This document shows, piece after piece, positions 14,167-22,156 of a stretch of DNA of 26,192 bases. Made by a program: the position numbers and the translations under genes. Positions within the stretch are counted from its first letter, which is position 1. Each line of letters opens with the position of its first letter. The notes under the pieces were generated by a model. It was not told the origin of the DNA and did not search any database. It worked only from the letters and a program-made list of their open reading frames with translations. This DNA is from CAZXNF01 sp050741255 (GTDB lineage: Bacteria > Pseudomonadota > Gammaproteobacteria > Burkholderiales > SG8-41): NCBI GenBank assembly GCA_050741255.1, contig JBOIEQ010000055.1, positions 1 through 26,192 of the forward strand. Direction: 5' to 3'.

Positions 14167-14808
14167 TCACGATTCGGGCTTGCGGTGCCGCAGCCACTCC
14201 ACCACGAGCGGCAGGCAGGACAGCACGATGATGCCGATGATCACCAGCGTCAGGTTCTGCTTGACCCACGGGATGTTGCCGAACCAATAGCCCGCCACGG
14301 TCAGCGACACGACCCACAGTACGGCGCCGCCGACGTTGTAGGCGAGGAAGCGCGGATAGTGCATGGCGCCGATGCCCGCCACGAAAGGCGCGTAGGTGCG
14401 GATGATGGGCACGAAGCGCGCGATGACGATGGCCTTGCCGCCGTGCTTCACATAGAAGGCGTGCGCGCGGTCGAGGTGCTGGCGGTTGAGCCAGCGCGAT
14501 TCCGTGGAACGAAAGATCTTCGGCCCGACGTAGCGGCCGAACGCGTAATTGACCGAATCGCCGAGAACGGCGGCGCTGATCAGCACCGCCGACAGCACGC
14601 CGATGTCCATGCCGCCCACCGCGGCAATGGCGCCGCAGACGAACAGCAGGGAGTCGCCGGGCAGGAAGGGCAGGAAGACGAGCCCGGTCTCGCAGAAGAT
14701 GATCGCGAACAGGATCGCGTAGACCCACACGCCGTAGTGTTCGACCAGCCACGCGAGGTGGCGGTCGAGGTGCAGCGCGATGTCGAAGCCCTGCTGCAGC
14801 AGTTCCAA
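14167..14808 (-). CDS. DedA-family inner-membrane protein
   Basis: This 213-residue protein of the DedA/VTT family belongs to a group that includes undecaprenyl-phosphate and phospholipid flippases acting in membrane homeostasis. The hallmark FCETGLVFLPFLPGDSLLFV is at about residues 39-58. The second hallmark, VIARFVPIIRTYAPFVAGIG, carries the conserved arginines and F-x-P. A membrane helix (LWVVSLTVAGYWFG) and a final helix precede the short basic C-terminus RHRKPES. The start is TTG 14808 with GGGAG about 10 bp upstream. It follows secF by 18 bp on the same strand and may be cotranscribed with the export genes. Confidence 0.93.
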   Translation of the reverse strand: MELLQQGFDIALHLDRHLAWLVEHYGVWVYAILFAIIFCETGLVFLPFLPGDSLLFVCGAIAAVGGMDIGVLSAVLISAAVLGDSVNYAFGRYVGPKIFRSTESRWLNRQHLDRAHAFYVKHGGKAIVIARFVPIIRTYAPFVAGIGAMHYPRFLAYNVGGAVLWVVSLTVAGYWFGNIPWVKQNLTLVIIGIIVLSCLPLVVEWLRHRKPES

Positions 14809-14826
14809 GCCGCCGCTCCCGCGCGG

Positions 14827-15762
14827 TTAAACGACCGCTTCTTCGCGGCGCTTTTCGGCCTGCGCGAGGTCGTCGCGGGTGACGCCCAGCCACATGACGA
14901 TGGGGCTCGCCACCAGCACCGAGGAGTAGATGCCGAAGCAGATGCCGATGGTCAGGGCGAGCGCGAAGTAGTGCAGCGTCTCGCCGCCGAAGATGAGCAT
15001 CGAGGTCACCATGATCTGGGTGCAGCCGTGCGTGATGATGGTGCGCGACATGGTCGCGGTGATCGCGTTGTCGATCACCTGCGGCACCGGTGCGTGCCGG
15101 TACTTGCGGCTGCGGAAATTCTCGCGGATCCGGTCGAACACCACCACCGACTCGTTCACCGAATAGCCGAGGATGGCGAGGATCGCGGCCAGCACCGGCA
15201 GCGAGAACTCCCAGCCGAACAGCGAGAAGCAGCCGAGGATGATCACCACGTCGTGCAGGTTGGCGACGATCGCGGCCACCCCGAACTTCCACTCGAAGCG
15301 GAACCACAGGTAGATCACGATCCCCAGCGACACGAACAGCAATGCGAGCGCGCCGCTCTCGAACAGTTCCTTGCCGACCTGCGGGCCGACGAACTCGGTG
15401 CGACGCCGCTCGACCTTGGGTTCCGTCTTGCGCAACTCCTGCAACACCTGCTCGGAGAGCTGGGCGCTGGTGACGCCCGCCTTCACCGGCAGACGGATCA
15501 GCACGTCCCGCGAGGAGCCGAAATTCTGCACCGAGGCTTCGGTAAAACCCAACTGCGCCATGTTCGCGCGGATCTTGTCCAGGTCGGGCGCTTCCGGATA
15601 GGACACCTCCATCACCGTGCCGCCGGTGAAATCGACGCCGAAGTTCAGGCCCTTCACCGCGAGCGAGCCCACCGCGATCACGAACGTGACCACCGAGATC
15701 ACGTTGAAGATCAGCGCGTACTTCATGAACGGGAGGTCGCGCTTGATGCGGAAGAATTCCAT
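14827..15762 (-). CDS. secF: Protein translocase subunit SecF
   Basis: This 311-residue RND-type membrane protein forms the SecDF complex that uses proton motive force to pull secreted proteins across the inner membrane. An N-terminal helix (ALIFNVISVVTFVIAVGSL) is followed by GLNFGVDFTGGTVMEVSYP, the SecF signature. Next comes the periplasmic P4-like domain, then five helices including WKFGVAAIVANLHDVVIILG, GYSVNESVVVFDRIREN and TMSRTIITHGCTQIMVTSML. The length is normal. The ATG has GGAG 8 bp upstream (15771-15774). It is separated from secD by a 97-bp gap that is mostly an inverted repeat. Confidence 0.97.
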   Translation of the reverse strand: MEFFRIKRDLPFMKYALIFNVISVVTFVIAVGSLAVKGLNFGVDFTGGTVMEVSYPEAPDLDKIRANMAQLGFTEASVQNFGSSRDVLIRLPVKAGVTSAQLSEQVLQELRKTEPKVERRRTEFVGPQVGKELFESGALALLFVSLGIVIYLWFRFEWKFGVAAIVANLHDVVIILGCFSLFGWEFSLPVLAAILAILGYSVNESVVVFDRIRENFRSRKYRHAPVPQVIDNAITATMSRTIITHGCTQIMVTSMLIFGGETLHYFALALTIGICFGIYSSVLVASPIVMWLGVTRDDLAQAEKRREEAVV

Positions 15763-15780
15763 TACGTTTTCTCCGAAAAC

Positions 15781-15864
15781 GGTGAGGCGTGAGGGGTGAG
15801 GCGTGAGGAGTAAGCCAAGGCGTCTCTGTCGGTACTCCTCACCCCTTTCCCCTCACGCCTCACC
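15781..15864. repeat. GTGAGGCGTGAGG-type inverted repeat between secD and secF
   Basis: The left arm is 15781-15812 and the right arm 15833-15864, about 32 nt each with 29 matching positions, around a 20-nt loop. Units such as GGTGAGGCGTGAGGGG are visible in both arms. The right arm overlaps the last codons of secD and supplies its TGA stop (15860-15862). In mRNA this is a strong hairpin between the two cistrons, 18 nt upstream of the secF ATG. Confidence 0.9.
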
Positions 15865-17761
15865 GGGCAGCGCCCGTGGGCCGCCAGATCTGTCCGATCG
15901 AAATCGAGGTCAGTTTGCGGCGGCTGCCGTACCAGAGGTTGGCCTGCGCGCGCGCGACCGTCACTGCGCTGAACATCGAGGTCAGGATGCCCAGACACAG
16001 CACCACGGCGAAGCCCTTGACCGGTCCCGAGCCGAACGCGAACAGCGCGAGCCCCGCGATCAGGGTGGTGGCATTGGAGTCGAGGATCGTGCCCCATGCG
16101 CGGTCAAAGCCGGCGGTGATGGCCGCCTGCGGCGTGACGCCGTTTCGCAGCTCCTCGCGGATGCGTTCGTTGATCAGCACGTTGGCGTCGATCGCCATGC
16201 CGATGGTGAGCGCGATGCCGGCCATGCCAGGCAGCGTGAGCGTTGCCTGCAGCAGGGACAGCAGCGCGATCAGGAACAGCAGGTTGGCGGCGAGCGCCAC
16301 GACCGAGAACACGCCGAACAGCGCGTAATACGCAATCATGAACAGCGAAATGGCGGCGAAACCGATCCACGTCGAATGGAAGCCGACGGCGATGTTTTCC
16401 TTGCCGAGACTGGGCCCGACGGTGCGCTCCTCGACGATCTCCATGGGTGCGGCGAGCGAACCGGCGCGCAGCAGCAGCGCCAGGTCGTTGGCTTCCTTGG
16501 TCGTGAAGCGCCCGCTGATCTGGAAACGTCCGCCCAGTTCGGCCTGAAAAACCGGCGCGGTGATGACCTCGGGCTTGCCCTTTTCGATCAGCAGCACCGC
16601 CATGCGCCGGCCGACGGAGCCCGTCGAGGCCTCCTTCATCTGGCGTGCGCCCTGTCCGTCGAGTTCGATGTTGACGATAGGCTTGTGGTCCTGCTGGTCG
16701 AAGGACGGCGAGGCATTGGTTAGCCGCTCGCCGGTGATGATCGGCTGGCGCGCGAGCAGCAGCGCTTCCTTGACCCGTCCGTCGGTGCTGAAGTGCAGTT
16801 CGGTGCCGAAGGGCGGCGTGCCGTTGCGCGCCTGTTCGATCTTGCCCGGATCGTAGTCGCGGCCGTTGGGGTCGCTTGCCTGCGCTTCGACCATGCGGAA
16901 TTCGAGGGTCGCGGTGCGTCCCAGGATGTCTTTCGCACGGGCCGTGTCCTGCACGCCCGGGAGCTGCACGACGATGCGGTCGGCGCCCTGCTGCTGGATG
17001 ATCGGCTCGGCCACGCCCAGTTCGTTCACGCGATTGCGCAGCGTGGTGATGTTCTGCTCGACCGCCGCCTTCTGGGTGGTGATAACCGCCCCCGGCGTCA
17101 GCGTGGCGGTGATGCGGAACTCGCCGCCCTGCTCGCTGGCGCGCACGGCGAGCTCGGGTGACACCTTGCGGATTTCCGCCTCAGCCTTCTCGCTCGCCGC
17201 CGCATCGCGCAGCCGGACGATGATCGCGTCGCCGTCGCGCGCGATCGCGGCGCCGGAGATCTTGGCGTCGCGCAGCGCCGTGCGGATGTAGCCCAGCTGG
17301 CCGTCGAGCTTCTTGGCAATCGCGCTCTTCATGTCGACCTGCAGCAGGAAGTGGATGCCCCCTCGCAGGTCGAGCCCCAGGTACATGGGCAGCGCGCCGA
17401 TGCGCGTAAGCCAGCGCGGGGAGTTTGAGACGAGATTCAGCGCGACGATGTAGGACGGATTGGCCGCATCGGGGTTGAACGCCGCGTTCAGGAGGTCCTT
17501 CGCCTTCAGTTGCGCGTCCGTGTCGCGCAGGCGCACGCGGATCGACTGCGGATCGGAGGTCATGCCGTCGGCCTCGATACCCGCGCTCTTAAGCACCTGT
17601 TCGACCGTCTGCATCTGGCTCGTGCCGAGCTGGATCGTCGAGCGCAGCGGCGAGAGCTGCACCGCGGGCGCTTCGCCGAAGAAGTTCGGCGCGGTGTAGA
17701 GGAAGCCGGCGACCAGCGTGCCGAGGACCAGCAGGTACTTCCAGAGAGCGTATCGGTTCAT
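15860..17761 (-). CDS. secD: Protein translocase subunit SecD
   Basis: This 633-residue partner of SecF has an N-terminal helix (MNRYALWKYLLVLGTLVAGF), then the YTAPNFFGEAPAVQLSP start of the periplasmic region. GLDLRGGIHFLLQVDM is the conserved D-L-R-G-G motif of the P1 domain. RNRVNELGVAEPIIQQQGADRIVVQLPGV belongs to the same region and FQISGRFTTKEANDLALLLR to the next. The C-terminal membrane half has GMAGIALTIGMAIDANVLINERIREE and ATTLIAGLALFAFGSGPVKGFA. The length is normal. The stop codon lies inside a repeat arm, and the ATG is preceded by another copy of the same repeat type. Confidence 0.97.
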   Translation of the reverse strand: MNRYALWKYLLVLGTLVAGFLYTAPNFFGEAPAVQLSPLRSTIQLGTSQMQTVEQVLKSAGIEADGMTSDPQSIRVRLRDTDAQLKAKDLLNAAFNPDAANPSYIVALNLVSNSPRWLTRIGALPMYLGLDLRGGIHFLLQVDMKSAIAKKLDGQLGYIRTALRDAKISGAAIARDGDAIIVRLRDAAASEKAEAEIRKVSPELAVRASEQGGEFRITATLTPGAVITTQKAAVEQNITTLRNRVNELGVAEPIIQQQGADRIVVQLPGVQDTARAKDILGRTATLEFRMVEAQASDPNGRDYDPGKIEQARNGTPPFGTELHFSTDGRVKEALLLARQPIITGERLTNASPSFDQQDHKPIVNIELDGQGARQMKEASTGSVGRRMAVLLIEKGKPEVITAPVFQAELGGRFQISGRFTTKEANDLALLLRAGSLAAPMEIVEERTVGPSLGKENIAVGFHSTWIGFAAISLFMIAYYALFGVFSVVALAANLLFLIALLSLLQATLTLPGMAGIALTIGMAIDANVLINERIREELRNGVTPQAAITAGFDRAWGTILDSNATTLIAGLALFAFGSGPVKGFAVVLCLGILTSMFSAVTVARAQANLWYGSRRKLTSISIGQIWRPTGAAR

Positions 17762-17770
17762 GTGCTTCGC

Positions 17771-17834
17771 GGTGAGGGGTGAGGGGAAGGAGCGAGGAGT
17801 CGTTACCCCTCACGCCTCACTCCTCTCCCCTCAC
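17771..17834. repeat. GTGAGG-type repeat pair between yajC and secD
   Basis: Two facing arms occur, about 17771-17800 (GGTGAGGGGTGAGGGGAAGG...) and 17805-17834 (ACCCCTCACGCCTCACTCCT...), separated by only a few bases. They are the same family as 15781-15864 but pair less perfectly. The minus-strand reading GTGAGGGGAGAGGAG starts on the yajC stop codon (TGA at 17831-17833), and the other end lies 9 bp from the secD start. Confidence 0.85.
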
Positions 17835-18154
17835 GTGTTCTTGAAGGTTCCCTTGGGCAGCACCACCTGCACCGCCGGGCGCTGGACCTGGATTTCGACG
17901 TTGGGCGCGATCTGCAGGGTCACGGCGGCCTCGTCGAGCTTCGTGATGCGGCCCATGAGGCCGCCGGCGGCAACGACTTCGTCGCCCTTCTGGAGTTGTT
18001 CGAGCAGCAACTTGTGTTCCTTGGCGCGCTTCATCTGCGGCCGGATCATGATGAACCACAGCACCACGAACATCAGGATGATCGGCACCATGCTGAGCAA
18101 TCCGCCGTCCGCACCACCGGCGCCGCCGGTCTGGGCCCAAGCTTGAGAAATCAT
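17831..18154 (-). CDS. yajC: Sec translocon accessory protein YajC
   Basis: This 107-residue single-span protein associates with SecDF-YidC. An Ala/Gly-rich N-terminus (ISQAWAQTGGAGGADGG) precedes the helix LLSMVPIILMFVVLWFIMI. It is followed by the conserved RPQMKRAKEHKLLLEQLQKG and DEVVAAGGLMGRITKL segments. The length is typical. It is the first export gene downstream of tgt, as in many proteobacteria. TGA 17831-17833 coincides with the edge of a GTGAGG repeat. Confidence 0.96.
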   Translation of the reverse strand: MISQAWAQTGGAGGADGGLLSMVPIILMFVVLWFIMIRPQMKRAKEHKLLLEQLQKGDEVVAAGGLMGRITKLDEAAVTLQIAPNVEIQVQRPAVQVVLPKGTFKNT

Positions 18155-18175
18155 GGTCTACGCTCCTCGTCTGGC

Positions 18176-18194
18176 GGACCGGCCTGGCCGGTCC
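18176..18194 (-). other. Perfect hairpin in the tgt-yajC gap
   Basis: GGACCGGCC and GGCCGGTCC face each other around a single base, giving a strong GC stem about 20 bp upstream of the yajC start and 17 bp after the tgt stop. No T-run follows on the minus strand, so it is not a standard intrinsic terminator. It could be an attenuation, processing or mRNA-stability element that separates tgt from the sec genes. Confidence 0.5.
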
Positions 18195-18211
18195 CGCAAA
18201 AGGGCGCGATT

Positions 18212-19339
18212 CTAGCATGCGTCCGGAGGGTTGTCCTTCCGCATGTCCCTGAATTCGGTAATGAAATCGGCCAGGCGGCGGTCCCGTATGGCGACCCGCA
18301 GCGCGCGCATGAGTTCCAGGTAGTAGTGCAGGTTGTGCAGCGTGTTCAGGCGCGCGCCGAGGATCTCGTTGGCGCGCTGCAGGTGGTGCAGGTAGGCGCG
18401 CGTGAAATGCGTGCAGGTGTAGCAGCCGCAGGCCGGGTCGACGGGGCCGGTGTCGTCGCGGTAGCGGCTGTTGCGCAACTTGACCGTGCCGAAGCGCGTG
18501 TAGAGCCAGCCGTTGCGGGCGTTGCGGGTCGGCAGCACGCAGTCGAACATGTCCACCCCCGCGGCCACCGCGTCCACCAGATCCTCCGGGGTGCCGACGC
18601 CCATCAGGTAGCGCGGGCGGTCCGCCGGCAGTTGCGGCGCGGTGTGGCGCAGGATGCGCAGCATGTCCGCCTTGGGTTCGCCGACCGACAGGCCGCCGAT
18701 CGCGTAGCCGTCGAAGCCGATCTTTTCCAGCCCGGCCAGCGAAACATCGCGCAGGCGCTCGTGCATGCCGCCCTGCACGATGCCGAACAGCGCGTTGGCG
18801 TGCGCGCCGGGCGCCGCGTCCCAGGCGCGCCGGCTGCGTTCGGCCCAGCGCAGGCTGAGCTCCATCGATTGCCTTGCCGCCGCTTCGTCCGCCGGGTACG
18901 GCGTGCATTCATCGAAGATCATCGCGATGTCGGAATCGAGCACGCGCTGGATGCGCATCGACTCCTCCGGTGTGAGAAAGAGCTTGTCGCCGTTGACCGG
19001 CGACTGGAAGGCCACGCCCTCCTCGCTCACCTTGCGCAGGGGCCCGAGACTGAACACCTGATAGCCGCCGGAGTCGGTGAGGATGGGCGCGTTCCAGCCC
19101 ATGAAGCGGTGCAGACCGGCGTGCCTGCCGATCACGTCGAGCCCCGGCCGCAGCCACAGGTGGAAAGTGTTGCCGAGCACGATCTGCGCGCCCATCCCGG
19201 TCAACTCCGCCGGGCTCATCGCCTTGACCGTGCCGTAGGTGCCGACCGGCATGAACACCGGCGTCTCGATCGCGCCGCGCGGCAGTTCGAGGCGCCCGGC
19301 GCGCGCGGCGCCGTCGGTCGTAGCGAGCGTGAATTTCAT
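18212..19339 (-). CDS. tgt: Queuine tRNA-ribosyltransferase
   Basis: This 375-residue enzyme, the same length as E. coli Tgt, exchanges guanine-34 for preQ1 in tRNAs with GUN anticodons. Asp89 in DSGGYQVFS is the conserved active-site aspartate, and Asp266 in VDMFDCVLPTRNARNG is the nucleophile position. The zinc site is Cys304, Cys306, Cys309 (ACGCYTC) and His335 (TLHNLH). FGIVQGG at about 185-191 is the guanine-binding block. The ATG at 19339 overlaps the thioesterase stop by 4 bp (ATGA). It works with QueA, encoded two genes upstream. Confidence 0.97.
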   Translation of the reverse strand: MKFTLATTDGAARAGRLELPRGAIETPVFMPVGTYGTVKAMSPAELTGMGAQIVLGNTFHLWLRPGLDVIGRHAGLHRFMGWNAPILTDSGGYQVFSLGPLRKVSEEGVAFQSPVNGDKLFLTPEESMRIQRVLDSDIAMIFDECTPYPADEAAARQSMELSLRWAERSRRAWDAAPGAHANALFGIVQGGMHERLRDVSLAGLEKIGFDGYAIGGLSVGEPKADMLRILRHTAPQLPADRPRYLMGVGTPEDLVDAVAAGVDMFDCVLPTRNARNGWLYTRFGTVKLRNSRYRDDTGPVDPACGCYTCTHFTRAYLHHLQRANEILGARLNTLHNLHYYLELMRALRVAIRDRRLADFITEFRDMRKDNPPDAC

Positions 19340-19785
19340 GCGGCGCCCGGCAGCACCAGCGCCGCGCAGGCCCGGCGCATGGCGTCCGGCATGGCGACCG
19401 GCTTGCCGCTCGCGCGGTCGCAGGCCACGTGCACGAAATGGCCCTGCGCGGCGGCCGTCGTGTGGTCATCAGCGAAGATGCCGACCTCGAAGCGCACGCT
19501 GCTGGTGCCGAGGTGCGCGACGCGCAGCCCGCAATGGATCACCGAGGGGTAACTGACCGGACTGAAGTAACGGCAACCGGTCTCCACGACCAGATACACG
19601 ACCACCCCCACTTCGAGGTCGAGCGCCCTGGTGGCCAGCAGGTACTGGTTCACCGCGGTGTCGAACCACGAGTAGTACACGACGTTGTTCACGTGCGCGT
19701 ACATGTCGTTGTCCATCCAGCGCGTCGTGACGGGGATGAAGTGCGCGTAGCGCTCGCGGGTGTCGATGGTTTTGGCAGCGGGCAT
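19336..19785 (-). CDS. Hotdog-fold acyl-CoA thioesterase (4HBT/FadM-like)
   Basis: This 149-residue hotdog-fold thioesterase has the family start RYAHFIPVTTRWMDNDMYAHVNNVVYYSWFDTAVNQYL. The conserved Asp in RWMDNDMYAHVNN is the catalytic position in this family, and GCRYFSPVSYPSVIHCGLRV continues the core strands. Members hydrolyse short or medium acyl-CoA or 4-hydroxybenzoyl-CoA; the substrate is not predictable. It lies between queA (8-bp gap) and tgt (4-bp overlap), so it is expressed with queuosine genes, although no functional link is obvious. Confidence 0.9.
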   Translation of the reverse strand: MPAAKTIDTRERYAHFIPVTTRWMDNDMYAHVNNVVYYSWFDTAVNQYLLATRALDLEVGVVVYLVVETGCRYFSPVSYPSVIHCGLRVAHLGTSSVRFEVGIFADDHTTAAAQGHFVHVACDRASGKPVAMPDAMRRACAALVLPGAA

Positions 19786-19793
19786 GGGGGACG

Positions 19794-20840
19794 TTACGGC
19801 GCTCGTTCGATCAACATCGCATCGCCGTAACTGAAGAACCGGTAGTGCTGTTCCACGGCGTGGCGGTACGCGCGGCGCACATTATCCGCGCCGCCGAAGG
19901 CCGCCACCAGCATCAGCAGTGTCGAACGCGGCAGGTGGAAGTTGGTGACCAGCCGGTCCACCACCTGGAAGTTGTAGCCCGGCACGATGAACAGGTTGGT
20001 TTCGCCGCTGCCGGAGGCCGGTGTTCCGCCGGCCGCGAGTTCCCCGCCGGCCGCCGCGGCCTCCAGCGCGCGCAGCGAAGTGGTGCCGACCGCGACGACG
20101 CGGCCGCCCCGCGCGCGCGCGGCGCGGATCGCGGCGACCGTCTCTTCCGGCACGCGATACCACTCGCTGTGCATGACGTGGCGGGCGACTTCGTCCTCGC
20201 GCACCGGCTGGAAGGTACCGGCGCCGACGTGGAGCGTCAGCCAGGCCAGCGTCACCCCACGCGCGCGAAGGCGCTCGAGCAGCCCCTCGTCGAAATGCAG
20301 GCCCGCGGTGGGCGCGGCGACGGCGCCGGGCTCGCGCGCGTAGACCGTCTGGTAGCGGCGGCTGTCCTCGGCATCCGGCAGGTGTTCGATATAGGGCGGC
20401 AGCGGGATCGCGCCGTGCGCCTCCAGCAGCGCGAAGACGTCGTCGCAGAATTCGAACTTGAGACGATAGAACTGGCCTTCGCGGCCTTCCACCTGCGCCA
20501 CCACGCCCTCGGCGAGGAACAGCCGGTGGCCCTCGCGCGGCGATTTGCTCGCCCGCACCTGCGCGAGCACGCGTCCACCCCCCAGCACGCGTTCGACCAG
20601 CACTTCCAGCCGGCCGCCGCTTGCCTTGTGCCCGAGCAGGCGCGCCTTGATCACGCGCGTGTCGTTGAACACCAGCACGTCACGCGGGCCGATCAGCGAC
20701 TCCAGGTCGCGGAACATGCGGTCGGTGCATCCGCCGCTGTCACCGTCGAGATGCAGCAGGCGGCTCGCGCCGCGTTCGGCGAGCGGGTGCTGCGCGATCA
20801 GCGCGTCGGGGAGGTCGTAGTCGAAATCGGAGAGACGCAT
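19794..20840 (-). CDS. queA: S-adenosylmethionine:tRNA ribosyltransferase-isomerase
   Basis: This 348-residue enzyme transfers the ribosyl moiety of SAM to preQ1-tRNA to give epoxyqueuosine. MRLSDFDYDLPDALIAQHPL is the family N-terminus. VFNDTRVIKARLLGHKASGG, GAIPLPPYI, YQTVYAREPGAVAAPTAGLHF and HVGAGTFQPVR are its diagnostic blocks. TNLFIVPGYNFQVVDRLVTNFHLPRSTLLML is the C-terminal signature region. The start ATG 20840 was chosen over an ATG 36 bp upstream because it begins the conserved N-terminus. It heads the queA - thioesterase - tgt - yajC - secD - secF run. Confidence 0.97.
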   Translation of the reverse strand: MRLSDFDYDLPDALIAQHPLAERGASRLLHLDGDSGGCTDRMFRDLESLIGPRDVLVFNDTRVIKARLLGHKASGGRLEVLVERVLGGGRVLAQVRASKSPREGHRLFLAEGVVAQVEGREGQFYRLKFEFCDDVFALLEAHGAIPLPPYIEHLPDAEDSRRYQTVYAREPGAVAAPTAGLHFDEGLLERLRARGVTLAWLTLHVGAGTFQPVREDEVARHVMHSEWYRVPEETVAAIRAARARGGRVVAVGTTSLRALEAAAAGGELAAGGTPASGSGETNLFIVPGYNFQVVDRLVTNFHLPRSTLLMLVAAFGGADNVRRAYRHAVEQHYRFFSYGDAMLIERAP

Positions 20841-20886
20841 GGCCGCGGAAGGAATGACGCGGCGCGAGGATAGCAAATCACCCGCG

Positions 20887-21318
20887 TCAGGAGCGGGGGA
20901 CCTGGGTCACACGGGTGAAGCGCGCGAGCGGGCGATCCTGTTCGTCCAGCAGCCACAGCCTGGAACCCTCGCGTCGGTAGCGCCGGGTTTCTTCCAGCAC
21001 GCCGAAGAAGCGCTGCTCCTGGTCCATCACGGCCGGCGGGCACGCACGGCGGGTTGCCGCGGCCTGGCCGAAGCGCAGGGTCGCGCCGTCCAGCGCGGCC
21101 GGCGCGGAGTAGTTGTTGCAGCCCGAAGTCCCCACGGCCATCGTGTCGCGCTCGAAGGTGAGCGTCGTCAGGACGCGGTCGAGAACACCGCGCCCGCCGA
21201 GATCCTCCGCCACCCAGGTGGTGCCGGTGAGCGACGGTGCGGGCGGCGCGCCGCCGCAACCCGCCGCCAGCAGCAGGAGGGCGGCGCCCAGTACGCGGAA
21301 CAGGCGTAACGATGACAT
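20887..21318 (-). CDS. META-domain (HslJ-like) lipoprotein
   Basis: This 143-residue protein has a lipoprotein signal ending LLLLAAGC, with Cys21 as the lipidated residue. A META domain follows: TGTTWVAEDLGG, then TLTFERDTMAVGTSGCNNYS with the family's S/G-G-C-N-x-Y/F motif, then a Met/Thr-R-R-A-C-type segment (AATRRACPPAVMDQEQRFFGVL) and LWLLDEQDRPLARFTR. META/HslJ proteins are envelope-associated and are linked in E. coli to novobiocin resistance. The function here is unproved. ATG 21318 begins the signal peptide; the longer upstream frame is shadow. It is divergent from tRNA-Leu. Confidence 0.88.
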   Translation of the reverse strand: MSSLRLFRVLGAALLLLAAGCGGAPPAPSLTGTTWVAEDLGGRGVLDRVLTTLTFERDTMAVGTSGCNNYSAPAALDGATLRFGQAAATRRACPPAVMDQEQRFFGVLEETRRYRREGSRLWLLDEQDRPLARFTRVTQVPRS

Positions 21319-21380
21319 GACGCCGAGTATCGCCGTTGCAACGGGGCCGGACAAGGCGGCGTGGCGCCGGGGCGCTGCCG

Positions 21381-21386
21381 TATAAT
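21381..21386 (+). promoter_or_regulatory. -10 element of the tRNA-Leu gene
   Basis: A perfect TATAAT lies 15 bp before the first base of the tRNA in the context GCCGTATAATCCGG, a typical betaproteobacterial -10 context. No good -35 is seen 17 bp upstream. Confidence 0.65.
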
Positions 21387-21400
21387 CCGGGGTTGCCGCT

Positions 21401-21487
21401 GCCGGGATGGCGGAACTGGTAGACGCAGCGGACTCAAAATCCGCCGGGCTAACACCTGTGGGGGTTCGAGTCCCCCTCCCGGCACCA
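21401..21487 (+). tRNA. tRNA-Leu (anticodon CAA)
   Basis: This is an 87-nt class II tRNA. Acceptor strand GCCGGGA (21401-21407) pairs with TCCCGGC (21477-21483), followed by discriminator A and an encoded CCA. The anticodon stem GCGGA/TCCGC encloses the loop CTCAAAA with anticodon CAA. A variable arm is formed by GGGCTAACACCTG-type sequence, and the T arm contains GGTTCGAGTCC. It decodes UUG. Confidence 0.97.
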
Positions 21488-21522
21488 CCCGGACTTGTTG
21501 TGTTCACGGATGTCCTCACGCC

Positions 21523-22071
21523 ATGCGACAGATTCCAGTCTTCCTCGCCACCCTCGCCCTGGCCGCCTGCTCCGCGCCGTTCTGGAAGCAGCAGGTCTCG
21601 ATGACCCCGCAGACGCTGAACGGCCAGTGGCTCGACTACGTCGGCTACCGCGGCGAGCAGACCTTCGGACCCTGGCTCGTCACCCGCGAAGGCCGCTACG
21701 AATACCGCACCACGCCGGGCGCGGCCCCCATCAAGCTCAAAGTGGTGGGCCCCAACGCGTTCGGCGATCTCAACGGCGACGGTACCGACGACGCGGCGGT
21801 GGTGCTGGCGCAGGACCTCGGCGGCAGTGGCACTTTCATGACGCTCGCGGCGGTGATCTCGGACCAGGGCATCCCGCGCTACCAGGCCGGCACCAGCCTG
21901 GGCGACCGAGTCAAGGTTCAAAGCGTCGTCATCAAGGGCGGCGTCATCCTGGTGACCCTCACGGGCCATGGTCCGAACGATCCCATGTGCTGTCCGACGC
22001 AAAGCCAGACCCGCAGTTTCCGTCTGGACGGCACCAAACTGCCCGAGATCGCCGAAGCGCCGGCGCGCTGA
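21523..22071 (+). CDS. Small lipoprotein with a DxNxDGxDD calcium-binding-like loop
   Basis: This 182-residue protein has a lipoprotein signal, MRQIPVFLATLALAAC, with Cys16 as the likely lipid attachment. Residues 82-90 read DLNGDGTDD followed by AAVVLA, the pattern of FG-GAP/VCBS or dockerin-like calcium loops. A strand-rich region follows (TFMTLAAVISDQGIPRYQ, GDRVKVQSVVIKGGVILVTL). GHGPNDPMCCPTQSQTRSFRL near the C-terminus matches a block I recall from hypothetical envelope proteins. The specific function is unknown. The gene begins 36 bp after the tRNA. Other frame starts upstream run through the tRNA and are rejected. Confidence 0.8.
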   Translation: MRQIPVFLATLALAACSAPFWKQQVSMTPQTLNGQWLDYVGYRGEQTFGPWLVTREGRYEYRTTPGAAPIKLKVVGPNAFGDLNGDGTDDAAVVLAQDLGGSGTFMTLAAVISDQGIPRYQAGTSLGDRVKVQSVVIKGGVILVTLTGHGPNDPMCCPTQSQTRSFRLDGTKLPEIAEAPAR

Positions 22072-22156
22072 GGGCCTCCGCCCACTCCGCAAGAAACGGG
22101 ATTTCCCGGCGGCGGAACCGCCGCACACTGACGGCGTCAATTTCCCCGGACCCGTC

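Noticed and set aside
14089..15792. 567-aa open frame on the plus strand opposite dedA and secF
   Set aside because: Rich in His, Arg, Asp, Gln and Ala with no motif; it is the antisense shadow of dedA and secF, which are certain.
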